Source: Antedon mediterranea
Lineage: Eukaryota > Echinodermata > Crinoidea > Comatulida > Antedonidae
Length of the DNA: 64,000 bases
Assembly: GCF_964355755.1 (NCBI RefSeq)
Contig: NC_092680.1
Span: 2,397,001 to 2,461,000 of the forward strand
Direction: 5' to 3'
The notes beneath the pieces are model-generated. The model made no database searches and was not told the DNA's origin. It was given only the letters and a program-made list of their open reading frames with translations. A program made the position numbers and the translations under genes. Of the stretch, positions 1 through 12,253 are shown piece after piece (the first letter of the stretch is position 1; the number at the start of each line of letters is the position of its first letter).

Positions 1-610
1 TCAAATTTATAATGTAGTTCAGACTTGGAAATTATAACTAAAATGTATCCATTAATAAAAAACATATCGTTTGATTGCTATCCATAAAATAACATTTTCA
101 GCATCACATCACCTTAATTGCATATGAGTGACACTTCTTAAAATAGTGTGTTTTAGAGCAAGACATCTCCTGCGGGAGCATAGCATCACATGACCAACAC
201 GACTGACATGGCACTACTATCACTTAAATTGTAACGAAAAATTAATCATTTGTGTTTGTAACGTGCACAGTGGTTTGATATTTATCTCTCTTTGCCCCCT
301 GCTTCATCATCTATGAGTAGCAAGATTTATTTCAAGAGCTTAAAATTCTAGGCCAGTGAGGAAAACGAATGGTTTCTTTCAAACAGCAGACCCATAAAAC
401 AAGACACATAGACGAAAACAGAGTTATGGCATCGTTAATTTTGTTTCTCGCTCATCTCTGATTATTTCTGGATAAGTGACAAGTTTGCATACAAACCTAT
501 TTTCTAGGCGCATAATATGAATTAACTGCATGTATAAAATTCTGTCGCTTAAAAGTCAATCTGTATCAATATTATAGTAGGTCTACTGATAAAGATGTTA
601 GCTTATTCAA
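1..610. other. AT-rich DNA, nothing recognised
   Basis: No convincing exon, RNA gene or repeat was seen here. The sequence is ordinary AT-rich non-coding DNA. Confidence 0.5.
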
Positions 611-617
611 TTATTAT

Positions 618-988
618 AATGTGGGAAAAAAGGAAAGGATAGAGAAGAGAAGAGAAGAGAAGAGAAAGGAGGAAAGAAAAAATGAGAAAACAATGAAGAG
701 AAGAGAAAGGAGGAAAGAGAAAAAGAGGAAAGGATGGAGAAAGGAAAGGGTGGAGAAAAGAAAAGAGGAAATAGAAAAAGAGGCAAGGATGGAGAGGAAA
801 TGATGGAGAAAAGAAAGGAGGAAAAAGAAAAAAGGATGGAGAAAGGAAAGGATGGAGAAAAGAAAGGAGGAAAGAGAAGAAGAGGCAAGGATGGAGAGAA
901 GAAAAAGATGAAGAAAAGAAAAGAGGAAAGAGAAAAAGAGGAAAGGTGGAGAAGAGAAAGCAGGAAGAAGGAAAGAATCAGAAAAAAC
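618..988 (+). repeat. Polypurine low-complexity tract (GA-rich minisatellite)
   Basis: About 370 bases in which the plus strand is almost entirely A and G. It is built from loosely repeated blocks such as GATGGAGAAAAGAAAGGAGG, with only scattered T and C. The open frames on both strands are a by-product: Lys/Glu/Arg-rich forward and Ser/Phe/Leu/Pro-rich in reverse, with none of the residue variety of a folded protein. Long purine/pyrimidine strand asymmetry of this kind can form triplex (H-DNA) structures. The block-like substructure suggests growth by slippage and unequal exchange. Confidence 0.9.
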
Positions 989-991
989 TGA

Positions 992-3900
992 AATATATGT
1001 GATTCCTAAACAATTTCTAGAGAATACTCAAAATTTAACAAATTACCTCATCTTATTATTAAGATTTATACAAATGTTTAGTAGTAAATATTATCTGTTT
1101 ACTGAAACAAAAAACAAGAATACATTTATTCCCAAAAACTAAATTTCTAAAAAATTAAATATAAATATGTAGCGACTGTATTAAATTACATTTATAAATA
1201 TTTATTAACATAAATGTATGTTTGAACGTGTCAAGTATAAGAAATGTTGGCAAAATGTGATTGGCTTCGCGACTGGAAGCTTGCGGCCTGTGTATCTGAT
1301 AAAGTTAAACGCTAGAGGCCTTTCGGTTATTTCTCGACGTAAAGGCCTTTGAATTGTCAAAAGTAATCAAAACTGCTCTTGTTTCAAATTTAGACAAGAC
1401 GATTTAACATGAGATTTGAAAGTTGATAATTTGTAGAACCAAATGAACATCAGTTCAGTCAATTACGGGCAACAGACCTGAAGCAAAATTTGTTTTACTA
1501 TAAAATCAGAATACGTTAACCAAAAACTTTCTGAAAAAAACTTTTTAAAAATTACTGAGAACAAATTTTTCCCTCCAATGATCGTCATATGTTTATATAT
1601 AATACCAAAGAAAAAGGTAGCTAGCATAAAATGTCATATTTCAGACATGCCGAACGACTAAATTGAATTATTTTATTTTGTTTGTATAATGAAAGTCAAT
1701 GTATAACAAGTATACAAATATATACATATATGTATAATATCTATCTTTTTTTCTTTCCTTTATATTTTGATCCAATTATAAATGTAACAAACTATTAAAA
1801 AAATAAATTGGTAAATTGTAAAATTACCGAGAATATTATATTACGATACAAATTAACCTATAAAAGCTGTTGAGAGTCCTCAAAAAAAGACATCGATTCT
1901 AATATAAGTCAATGGGTAATTACCTATCAAGTCAGAAAGTTTTTTTATAGAACAGGTTGTTGAGTCTGAAGTGGTCAATGTTCATGAATTGGAATGAGCA
2001 TACATATCCATTTATTACAAATATTAACACAGATCTGTAGGCTCATTCTGACATATGCCTTAAGACAAATTCTAAGTAAGTCAAGAATATTGGGACAAGG
2101 AGAAGACGTGATACTAATGTCGATGATTGAAGCTAGTTGCCGTTTTTTTGCGATTCCACGTAAAAAAAAACTCAGAATGACTCAATATTTTTGCTAGTTT
2201 TTTAGTCTTCTTTAAAAATAGGAAGACAAATTACTCTAAACCTATATAATTGTCACACATGTTTTGATGAAAGACAATGGTATATTTATAAATCAAATAA
2301 ATTATGATCAAAGATAACTAGATAAAAATGTTTTTTTTACATAAAACAAAAGAAATTAGAAAAGTTTTCATTGTATAAAGGATAACTATTTATACTGAAT
2401 TTCATACACCTCGGTATCTTCCATACAATTAGAGGTATTTTCAGATAAAACTAAGAAATCTGAAAATTTATGTTTTTAATTGTATTTTTTATACCCTTGA
2501 TAGTTAACTATCATATTTTTAATATCTTAGCAGACCATGTGTTTCGAGCTACAAATGTGTGTTTTATGAGTTATCATAAATACACCGAGATATTCACATT
2601 AATGAGAAAGATAATCATTTTCATAAAACTAATAGTAAGACAGTAGAATATATATGTTGTACAAAGTGATATACTGTAGCAGTATGTATCAGGACAGAAA
2701 CGGTTGAGACTGTCCTGGATATGTTACCAAGAAATGTGTCACATTTTTTAACAACAAAAAATTGGAAATAATTGACAGAGAGACAAGATCATTACTCAAA
2801 TAATTTGAAGTCACAAATAATGTATAAAAAACATGTGACATCTTAATAGTGTCTAATAATAAAGAAATCTACAAAATGAATTCAGAAAGCCATTGGAAGC
2901 AAGCATCTCCTTCAATTATTGGCCAACAACTCCAAAAAAGTATTTTTCAATACTTAATTAAAATGTACTGTACTACCAATACTTTACTCATACACATTGT
3001 CATTTTTGCTTATATTGTATTAATGCCTAGGGTTTGGCAGATGTGGTATTATTGTATATAACATTGTGTGGCATGTGTGTGTGTGGTGTTAGATGGATTT
3101 GTTTTGGTCTATGATAAAAAAAAAACTTTGTAGTGTAACAGAGTGAAAATCATTAAAAATCCATAAAATTTAGAGTTACAGCTAAACTACAATTAAAGTT
3201 GGTTTATGAATATAAGCATTAGTTCCTGAAATCTTCAATAATATTAAGTACCTACATACGTATCAATTTATATTAACTTGTAAATTTCCTGGAAAGTGTT
3301 TGTATGGCCGAGTTAACACTTTAATCATAGAAGTATAACACACTTTTAAATTTGCATGTAAATTGCTGATATTTTTGCAGAAGTTAATTAAAATATGAAA
3401 TGATACAGAACAGTGAATATCACTGATTTAACGCAATAAACAGGCTTGAAACTTGCTAAATAGAAGCTAACGGCCATTCTAATTTCCCTTCGGCACTAAT
3501 CAACTTTGTTTTTTTGTTTTTTTATTTTGGACATTCTGTATAAAGCGTAAATTTGTTATAGTTATTAAACTGTAGCTTGTAAAACTTTCAATTTTATCAT
3601 GAGGTGCTTTTTGAGGCGTTTTCTGGTACTGCCTTGAAAGAAAAACCTTTACCTCTAACCTATTCTTTTTGGGCCAGTAGCTAATATGGTTGAGTTCAGG
3701 CCCTCCACCTAAAGTCCACCACACAAATGTACAAGAGTGACTCAATTTTTAGTTAAGTTTTTCAAATACTGTACATGAAATAATCTTATCTTAAACATAA
3801 ATTATAAACTTTAGAAATTATAACATCAATCAAAACCTATAAAAATGAAAAATTGTAGCAAAAGAATTGGCTCAAAATTATGAAATAATAATTTCCTTAT

Positions 3901-4320
3901 CAAATTCCAGTAATTTCCTACAAATTATCAAGTTCAAAACTCATTGGTAATTTATCATAATTACCACATAAACGGTGATTTAAATATTTATCCTGAAAAA
4001 GGGAGTATGAACAAACAAAGGAAAATAAACAAAAATCAACAATCACAAATCTCTTCTATCAATCAACCAACCGGAGGAATTTTCTTCCTGCAAAGAAGAA
4101 GATTTATTTTCTGTTCCTGCTCTAAACATTTTGATTTTCTTTCTTTGGTCATAAAACATTACTGATTTTTGTGACCTCTTGTTATTGTTATTTCAATTTG
4201 ATAAATAAATAGGATTTATGTGAACCTCCTCAAAACAAAATCAGTAATTATTTGATACTTTGTTAGGATTTCACCTTTTCAAATCGACATGAGCATTTTC
4301 ATTGACAAATTTGAGTGATA
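992..4320. other. AT-rich non-coding DNA
   Basis: No gene was recognised. Minor items only: an 8-bp inverted repeat, CAGGACAG at 2690-2697 against CTGTCCTG at 2710-2717; an 8-bp inverted repeat AGGCCTTT/AAAGGCCT near 1316-1348; and a short TG-rich run near 3063-3090. The short reading frames here have random-looking composition. Confidence 0.5.
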
Positions 4321-4321
4321 T

Positions 4322-4580
4322 GAGTTATTTATTTTTTTATATTTCAACAATATTTTATGAGGGTGGTCCATCCAGCATCAGCTGATCATTAGGGACCCTC
4401 AAACAAACAGAAAATACAAAATAAACTATAAAAACACAAAATTAACAAAGATATAAAAAATAAATATATATAATATAAAAAAATATACAGAATGCCAACA
4501 ATGAAAGAAGGAAAAAAAGAAAAAAAATCAGAGAGAGAGAAACAGTAAGACTGAATATAAAAAACGTAGCCTTGCATAAT
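4322..4580 (-). mobile_element. LINE 3' end (minus strand), hairpin plus A-rich tail
   Basis: Read on the minus strand, a U-rich 3'-UTR-like stretch (4580-4401) leads into a hairpin at 4400-4359. Its arms begin GAGGGTCC and end GGACCACCCTC, and it contains the palindrome ATCAGCTGAT (4377-4386). An A/T-rich tail with ATAAAATA and AAATAAATAA follows. Hairpin plus A-rich tail is the usual 3' architecture of CR1/L2-like non-LTR retrotransposons. No reverse-transcriptase coding sequence is recognisable upstream, so this would be a strongly 5'-truncated copy. The family name is inferred. Confidence 0.55.
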
Positions 4581-4727
4581 AAAGGTGCACTTGAATGGAA
4601 CATTGTGTTGACATTCACTCGTCTATGACCCTAACATCATTTAAAGATAAACTTTATTAAAACTTTTAAATATATATTTATATACTGTACATAATATTGT
4701 AAAAACATTGTTGAATTTTTATTTTTT

Positions 4728-4795
4728 GAGAAGAACAACCATGTGTTGATCTGAGCCTCCGTGGTTAAAGAAAAGTTGAATTGAATTGAATATTA
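4728..4795 (+). mobile_element. LINE 3' terminus with (TTGAA)n tail
   Basis: A short GC-richer stretch (CTGAGCCTCCGTGGTTAAAG) is followed directly by TTGAATTGAATTGAAT (about 4776-4792). Retrotransposon 3' ends of the CR1/L2 type often finish with a GCC-TCC-GTGG element, a TTAAA and a simple tandem tail. Nothing coding remains. The same AATTG-type tail appears in the opposite orientation near 51.8 kb. Confidence 0.5.
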
Positions 4796-5303
4796 CGTAC
4801 AAACGCAATGATGCGCAGACGCAACAGGCACGTTTGTTGGAACGCAGAAAGTTGACTATGCCATACTAGGCTATCACTTGAAATAAATATGTTTATAGTG
4901 CAGAATAGTTACAAAAAAATGATGGTTTAACCATCTTTATAATTACAATAGTACATTTTATGAGGTACAAAATAACATTACTGACACAATAATGTTATGC
5001 AATGCATCTGGAATTACAATAAAAATTGGTTTATTGTCTATTAAGGTATGTTGAGTAAGCTTTATGTTCTGTAATCACATTTTAATGTCAAAACTTACCT
5101 ACCCTTCACATTCACTAATGTGTGTAAGCAAAGGTTTATCAAGACGTATAGCAATATGTTTGCTACAGAATTTACCTTTACAGCCTAGCCTAATTAAGGT
5201 TAGATAATGTAGGTTAGATAGCTCCTTACAACGTGATCGTTACCGGAACATCCCTGTCTCAGTTTGCAGGGTATAGCTATGTTTAAATTGACATTTATTT
5301 CAG

Positions 5304-5343
5304 AATGATGAAACACGTTCTAAATGCGTAGTCAGATTACATG
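5304..5343 (+). CDS. Candidate 40-nt internal exon, gene unknown
   Basis: A good splice acceptor (ACATTTATTTCAG, ending 5303) and a strong donor (ATG|GTAAGTACT, from 5344) bound 40 nt that are open in frame 1 as NDETRSKCVVRLH plus one base. The peptide is not recognised. Both sites are close to metazoan consensus, which is why it is listed. A 40-nt interval can be open by chance and no partner exon was identified on this strand. It lies in a gene-poor region just upstream of a LINE relic. Confidence 0.25.
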
Positions 5344-5742
5344 GTAAGTACTAAGTTGAGACCTGTGAGGTTTCCGTTTGCCTGCAGTGCTAAGCAAGAT
5401 CCACCTCCCTGATCCACTTCATTCCATGATGCGGAAATTAAACAATTTATAAAAAGGAAATAAAACTGTGCTGCGTTATTCATTCTACTAAGCTACAGGA
5501 AACATTCCAATATATACACATATATAAATCTTAAACGGAAAGAGAGAATCTATTTATTTATTTTATCCCGAAGCAAATTTATTTAAAAACTGGACAGGAA
5601 TGGCTAGTTAGTGGGAAGACTGTCTGCCGTGAAAAAACCTTAAAAAAACACAAGCATATCCAAGAAACAGTACTGAAAACTCTAATTTCAAACTTTGTTT
5701 TGCCATCAATAAAGAAAAAATCTTTGTAATAAAACCAATTGA

Positions 5743-6075
5743 CTTATAATACCAGGGTGGTCTGCAAATGTTTCTTCTTTGGGAATCCTATATAAACTAT
5801 GTCAAGAGTGCTTTACAGAGTACTATAAGCATTTATTTAAATGGAAAGGTGCTGATCTTTTTAACACATTAAGTGAAGAAACTAAATCGTCAAGTAATTT
5901 AAATGTTTTCATAAGTAACTTGGAGGCATTACTGTAGTTTAAGTTTATTGTGTTACTGTTATTTTTATATTTAGTTTAAATGTACTATTGTACCCAGGGC
6001 CCCAAGGGAGACCAGTCTTTTTGACTGATTGGGCCACCTTGGTTAAATAGTGTGAATAAATAAATAAAAAAAAGA
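5743..6075 (+). mobile_element. Relic of LINE (CR1/L2-like) ORF2 C-terminus with 3' hairpin and (AAAT)n tail
   Basis: The frame 5743-5937 is open for 64 codons and ends at TAG 5935-5937, without needing a start codon. Its last part reads FKWKGADLFNTLSEE. This resembles the conserved F-[RK]-x-x-G-A-x-L-W-N-S-L-P-x-E block followed by a Ser/Asn-rich 'SLNxFKxxLK' stretch found at the C-terminus of many CR1/L2-like reverse transcriptases. W-to-F and P-to-S changes indicate decay. After ~60 nt come nested hairpins: CCAAGG 6002-6007 with CCTTGG 6037-6042, and CAGTC 6013-6017 with GACTG 6023-6027 around T5. The tail is GAATAAATAAATAAAA (6053-6074). The copy is 5'-truncated and non-functional. Confidence 0.7.
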
Positions 6076-7500
6076 TATTATTTAAAAAAAAATATATAAT
6101 AATAATTTACTTCTATTAATTAGCCAAATTTTTTTTGAAATATTTGCTCAAATGGAGCTCTAAATGTTGATGAAAGTAAATAATCTATTGAAAGAAACTT
6201 TGATTACAAAATATGATTGTTCAGTAAATTAGACATTTTTCTCTTCAATGCATAAAGAGATTTCATTACTAAAAGAGTTTAAAACTGATTTTGTAACCTA
6301 TAGTTTGCTATTTTATAGTCATAAATGAGATGAAATAAACTCATTGAATACGTTATTGAAATACAAATTGCTGCAGTGTCATTAACGGTTTATCGAATGT
6401 CAACAATCAGGTCAAAAATCAACTAAGCTAGACTCAACACCTGACCTGCTTCTTTCAATTTATTTGTATAAACATCTCCATCTTTTCAACAGAGAGCTAC
6501 TCTGAGTGATACCTCCATAAAGTACTGTGCAAGGCATCCAGGGTAGAGGTGAAGTTGTAAGGTGTGTGGAGACATTTAGTAGAAACAAACAAAATCATTA
6601 CCTAACAGATGGCCTATGTCAAAAGCCACATTGCATACTCGACCCCAAGCTGAGGTATTGTGTCACAGTAAAAAAGTAGTTCCAATGCGTAGGAACACAG
6701 TTATCTTTGGAAGTACATTTACCAATTACAGACAGAAAAAATAAATTCATTGTTGACAACAGACGGGTCATCAATTATAATGTCAAGATAGATTAAATAA
6801 AAATCCAGGCCAAAGGTCAAAGAATCAAACTTTTATTATCCTTGGGGTATACTTGGGGTTTGTTAGGTAGAAACTAGAACCTTTGAAGTTAACATCTGTA
6901 GTAGTAGGCCTACTACCAAAAGCAATGCATCAATCCTCAACCTAGATTGTAATGCAAAAAATATAATGTTGCTGAAAAACATGATGAAAATGTTGACATC
7001 TATAGAGTTAAAATTAAAATATTTTTTTTTTAATTAAAAAAAAATTTTTCCATATTATTTTATTTTTTGTAACCAAGGCAGTTTTAATTTATTCTGTGAC
7101 TGTTAATTTATAGATAATATATAGATTTTTATGTATAACGTAGCTACTTCATTTTCGTTACAGCGATGTCTGCCTCCTTGTTTGATATAAAACGGTTACT
7201 CCAAATGAAGACATATAGAAAAAGTAATGTTATGATAAAGTTTTATATTGAATTTTAAGTTTACATGACATCTTATATTGAAATATCTGTTTTTTTCTTT
7301 CTTTCTTTCTTTGATTTGAAATAATTTATAGAAATAATATTTCTGAAAATAGACCACCATTAAAGAATAAAAATTCTACATTCCTTATAATATACAAACA
7401 CATATCAAATTTAATAATTCCCTGAGGAAACCATTCAAGATCAAGAAGAGACTTGATGTTGGCAGTAAAAGTGACACAACTTTCGTAACTATAACATCGT
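6076..7500. other. AT-rich non-coding DNA
   Basis: Nothing was recognised apart from a short (CTTT)n run near 7296-7312 and homopolymer A/T runs near 7020-7070. Confidence 0.5.
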
Positions 7501-7516
7501 CATTTAAATTAGACTC

Positions 7517-7560
7517 CCGGGCTATAAAAGCCCCGGCGCTACTACGATGTGTCTGCAGTC
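7517..7560 (+). promoter_or_regulatory. TATA-box-like motif inside a GC hairpin, possible core promoter
   Basis: The 20-mer CCGGGCTATAAAAGCCCCGG (7517-7536) is an imperfect hairpin with TATAAAAG (7523-7530) across its loop. It is a striking GC island in surroundings that are about two-thirds AT. A CAGTC initiator-like sequence lies at 7556-7560, roughly 33 nt after the first T of the TATA motif, which is close to normal RNA polymerase II spacing. The first ATG after it (7561) opens only a very short frame. No CAAT or GC box was identified upstream. It may be a real promoter of an unseen transcript, a transposon promoter, or chance. Confidence 0.25.
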
Positions 7561-8131
7561 ATGTACACACATCAAACTATATCTAGAAATTCAATAATAT
7601 TTTAAATTAGAACTGTAACTAATAAATGAAATTACTTGCAATATAAAGTATAAAGAAGACTAGAAATATCTCAACTTGCCATACATGATCCTGTAATTAT
7701 ACTGTTCTACAACTATAAAATAGCAATTGCAAATAGCAGAAATATGAATGTTCAGATTATATTGCAAGATAAATCTAGAGCAGATATGTATAAGTGTATA
7801 GTCTAGAAAACATAATCATTTTGTGTGAAAAATATTTATCATTTAGTTAAACAAATAAGCATATATTAGTTAAAAGAATTAAGTATTATTAAATATTATT
7901 ATCAAGTATTCCATATTAAATATTATGGAACTAGATAGGCCACACTCATCAATCATATTAAATAAATATTATTTTATCTTTTTTATAATTAAAATATGTC
8001 AATTCATTTTGGTTGAAAAATTAATTACTGTTGTTTATTATTTTTATTAAACTCTACTGTAAAAATATAATTATAGGTATCTAAAACTGTGAAACGAAAA
8101 AGGGAGAATGTTTTAACACTGCAGCCAAAGG

Positions 8132-8271
8132 GAGGCACAAAGAAAGAGACAAAATATATATACTTAGCAGCCAACCCCTATTCTGGGAATACCTCAATTG
8201 AGAGGCACAAAGAAAGAGACAAAATATATATACTTAGCAGCCAACCCGCATTCAGGGGACACCCCTATAAT
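8132..8271 (+). repeat. 70-bp tandem duplication
   Basis: Two adjacent 70-bp units (8132-8201 and 8202-8271) share a perfect 46-bp start, GAGGCACAAAGAAAGAGAC and onward through ATATATATACTTAGCAGCC, and then diverge. A frame open across both units (8089-8337, 82 codons) is KR-rich and reads the two units in different frames because 70 is not a multiple of three. It is therefore unlikely to be a protein. The sequence after the second unit (GGGGACACCCCTATAATGG) resembles GGACACCC-type blocks elsewhere in the window and may be an old interspersed repeat. Confidence 0.85.
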
Positions 8272-8340
8272 GGAGATTTGTTTTTGGTCCCAAAAGTTTC
8301 CCCTAAATTGAAGGCCAATTTACCAGACGAGCGGTAACGG

Positions 8341-11300
8341 TAATAAAAATATAGAATCTATGTTGTTCCTTATGAACATTTACACACAGCGTGGAGCGGA
8401 CGGATGGTTTCCACTCAGGATAGATACAGATTCTATGTGGGACAATTGCTACACGATTTTCCCCTTACAGATACCCGCTCGTCTGTGTAGATTCTACTGT
8501 AAACGTTCAAACACAAGTAAACACATCTACTCTAGTATGGATGTTACCTATTTCATAGCTAATGAATGTTAATAAGACTGAATCCTAAACTAGGGCATCA
8601 GATAACATTTCATTTTGATCCTCGGCTAGCAATTTACTGTTCAAAAACGTTCCTAAAGGATTGAAGAAATATATCATTTACCATTATTTACAACATTGTT
8701 GTTGTTGTACGTAATCGAATCAGATTTATTTTATGTTCCATTAGATAATAACAGAAAACGAAGTTATATATTTTAGTTTGTGTTGTCACTAAAAATCAAA
8801 CTACATGGAAGACATTTATTTTCATAAGATATACTAAACTAAAATGTCTGATCATTTTTAAGTATTAAAATGTTTATTGTCAGTGGATTTGAACATTATG
8901 AATGAAATGAGGTCATGCTCACATTAAAACTACCAGTATAACTGCCAAACAAAGTATTTTAAGTGATCCTACTTTAAATACAGGGTACCTCACAATACAG
9001 CATAGGAGGAAGAGGTAAAATGAAGATCCTTGACTTTTAATACCTAAACATTTGAATGTGAGATTCCATAATCGAAAAGTCTGTTGAATTCGCAATAAGT
9101 AAAGAAATGAAAAAGAAAGGGTTTCTGTAACTTGGTTAAATATGATTTTATCACATTTTAATATCAGCCATTCATGTCCTGATTACATAATAAATATGGC
9201 GGCCAAGTTTACAAAAGTCACTTAGTGGGATTAAAAAGTTGATCAAATATTCTGAGAATGGAAACAAAATCATTAATTTGTTTTAAAAGGCAGTGACACT
9301 AGGTAATAATCGATTTACCTTAAACTACAATTTCCAAAATGCAAAATTACATTACATACAATGTGTTATCATAAGAATACTAATTTACTTTTCTCAAGTT
9401 AAGATTTTATTTATTTTTTCCTGATTTCGTCGAAAACGATCATAATTATTTATATACAATCATCTTTGTTACATATAATAATCAATATGTAATTGAATCA
9501 AGCTGATATTTAATGTTTTGTTGAAACTGAGCCAAATTTTACTGGCTATCAATGTTTAGGGTGAACAATTAAATAAAATTATTAATAAAGAAAATATGTT
9601 TGTAAGATAAAAAATAATTTATTCTAGAGTAACACTGTTCAAATGAGTTATATAGAACATAATATAATATTAGAGAATTGTGAGCTACATACAATATGAT
9701 ATTAGAATTGTTGATTATCAAGGGATGTATGCGAAGCTGAAGGGCTGGCAAAAGCCAAGCCAAATAGCTTATCGTTCAAGCATGTAATCCCCTCCAAGTT
9801 AGCAAGGCGGTGCTATTATAGCAGGTGGTTCAAGCATGGTAGAGATTTGAAATAGGCCCTCTATTGTTACTATCACCTGGTCACCACCAAAAGGAACTAC
9901 TTTTTTGTAGACTACTTTTACGAAAGTCTAAATCTAAAATGACTAAAATGATGACACTAATGATAACAATAATAATGATGATAATGTCTGAAAAAAATTA
10001 GGAAACTATAATGTTGCCAGTAATAAAGATGATGAAGATGATAACGAAATTTACTGAAGAATTGTTTACTGAGAATTATGTAATGGTAATTCACAACAAT
10101 GATAATAATGGTTGATAAGGATAAAACAGAAATGATGACTAAAAACCTAAATGCTAAAATGTGTAAATCAATCACTTTATACTCAGTCGTAACTTCTAAT
10201 CTGCCTGAAGCGTATAAATGAATGAACATTTTAGCCACGACTTTCGAGTACAGTCAAAAGTCTGGTCTAAAGTATGTTGCTATTGCAATCCTATTTTTAA
10301 AATTGTTTATCTCCCAGCGATTGCAACAAGGTGTTTAACATTGAGCCAACTTTTGAAATTTAAAATTTAAAACATGAAATCCATGTCAGCAAAAATGTTG
10401 AATATCACCTATAATTGTTATGCCTTTGGAGATTTATATAAATAAACTAATAAATTTGCAATATACAGGTGGACATGCCAAGACAAACAAATCGCCAGCA
10501 ATTAATGCTTAAAGTCGGTCAATTCTTGAAATTTGATGTGCGTTACGCAAGTAAGCAGTTTGCTATACAAACAGATGGTTTGCATATGAGTGATACATAG
10601 GAGGCTTTGAATAGACGGTTAAGTAGTGCTCTGGCTGCAGAGGCAGTGAAGTCACGAGCGCTAAAGAACTCTCTTCGTCGCAAACAAATCCAAAAAGGTT
10701 AAGCAAAGAGCACAGTGTAGTGCCCATAACAATGAAATAAGTGTATTTTATTTAAAGGCATACATTTTAATGGTATCCTTGATCATATTTTTATATAACA
10801 TGAGTAGAAAGACCGTTTAATTATTGACAGACCACAACCATGTGGTTTATTTTTATTAACCTCACCATTTATTTCTGGTTACAGTGTTTGTGCCTATAGG
10901 GCCTGTTTCTACTACAATATGAAATAAATATTAATTTTATAATAGATTAAAAAGTATTCTTTGATCACAACATGAGCGATGAAATGAAAGTTTTGGTGTA
11001 GGCTCTATAAATCCTTTGCAATTCAGTCGAAAGAAATAAAAACTAATAGATCTGTGCCTATTTATTTATTCATAATTCAGCAGACTAGTCATAAATAGTC
11101 ATATTTTCAAACAAATTTAACCTGTTTTACTCCGTTTTATAAGACGTCTTCATAACAATTAGAAGACTCCAAGTTTGAGTTTTTTGTGGAGTGGTCATTT
11201 TCATTTAACCTGCTTTTACTCAGTTGCTCCACTCTGAGTTTGAGCCTCTATATTTTATTCATACTGTTAACCATATTGAATTTTTTTTTTTTAAATTATT

Positions 11301-11670
11301 TTAGTTTATACCTAATGCAATCATTTCCTTTAATTTGTATTATATGTAGTTTTATTGTCGAATCTATTCACCTTATGGAAATCTATGTCGCAGCGCACAT
11401 GATCTAGGCGTTATTCCAGATTGAAGAAAATCGGTTTAAATATATTAGATGAAACTCGCATATTTGACGCATCGTCTTGCATATATTCTACGAGGAAAAC
11501 TAAGTAGATTTAAAATGAATACAAAATAACTACTATACGATAAGGAGAAAGTTTAGATCTATAATCTGAGTCATGGTAAAACAGAGTATGCTCACGTATT
11601 TCAATTTCAAGACATATTCGCACAGGTTGTGTATTTTTTTTTTAATATAGGGAATTGTATGCTTCGGACA
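8341..11670. other. AT-rich non-coding DNA
   Basis: No gene was recognised. Two small degenerate ATGATAA-type patches (about 9948-9990 and 10025-10050) produce a His/Tyr/Ile-rich minus frame that is not a credible protein. Confidence 0.5.
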
Positions 11671-11676
11671 TGCATA

Positions 11677-12015
11677 TCACAGACTGGCCTTGTAATTGGC
11701 CGTGACAGCTTTGAATTTACTCAAATTACCTTCAGTGGTACAGGGATGAGTTTTAAACATAAAAAAATTAGAAATCGAAGGACAATGCAATAGGTGATGA
11801 TTGCCAACTCCTGTTGAAGTAACATGATAGGCCAATTCATTAGCGTATGTTTCTCTTGACCATTCGCAGACCGGTTTAGTGAGAGACTGGGGAAGAAGCG
11901 AGGGCACAAATGAAAGTTCTGTTGGTTTGACAGTTTTTTTAAACGTTAGGTAGACACCTGACGCAACACGGAAAGAACTCGCACAGATGCATAATTGTAC
12001 AGACTGTTCGGCCAA
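11677..12015 (-). other. Unidentified 112-codon open frame
   Basis: This is one of the longer frames in the window that is not made of a simple repeat. The translation begins MAEQSVQLCICASSF and is of mixed composition, with three cysteines near the ends and no transmembrane segment, signal peptide or motif that I recognise. The underlying DNA is less AT-rich than its flanks and contains CpG, which would fit either an exon or a decayed transposable element. The start codon sits directly after a stop, so the true limits are unknown. No splice site of good quality was found in a compatible position. Function is unknown. Confidence 0.15.
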
Positions 12016-12253
12016 CTATTCAACCTTGTATTTAGATATAATCTGAATGAAAATAACAGAATAAGTGGGCAGACTAAAAATATAATAGTACATGTAGCAA
12101 TTTCAAAGTCAAAATGATATTTTTATCAATTAAAAGTATTTAAATATTGTTTAGAATTTCGTTTTTAAAGTACAAACAATTTAGTATTTGTGTTATACAA
12201 ACTATCATATTTAATCCTAATGGTTATATACAATTTTCACCTTAATATATTAA

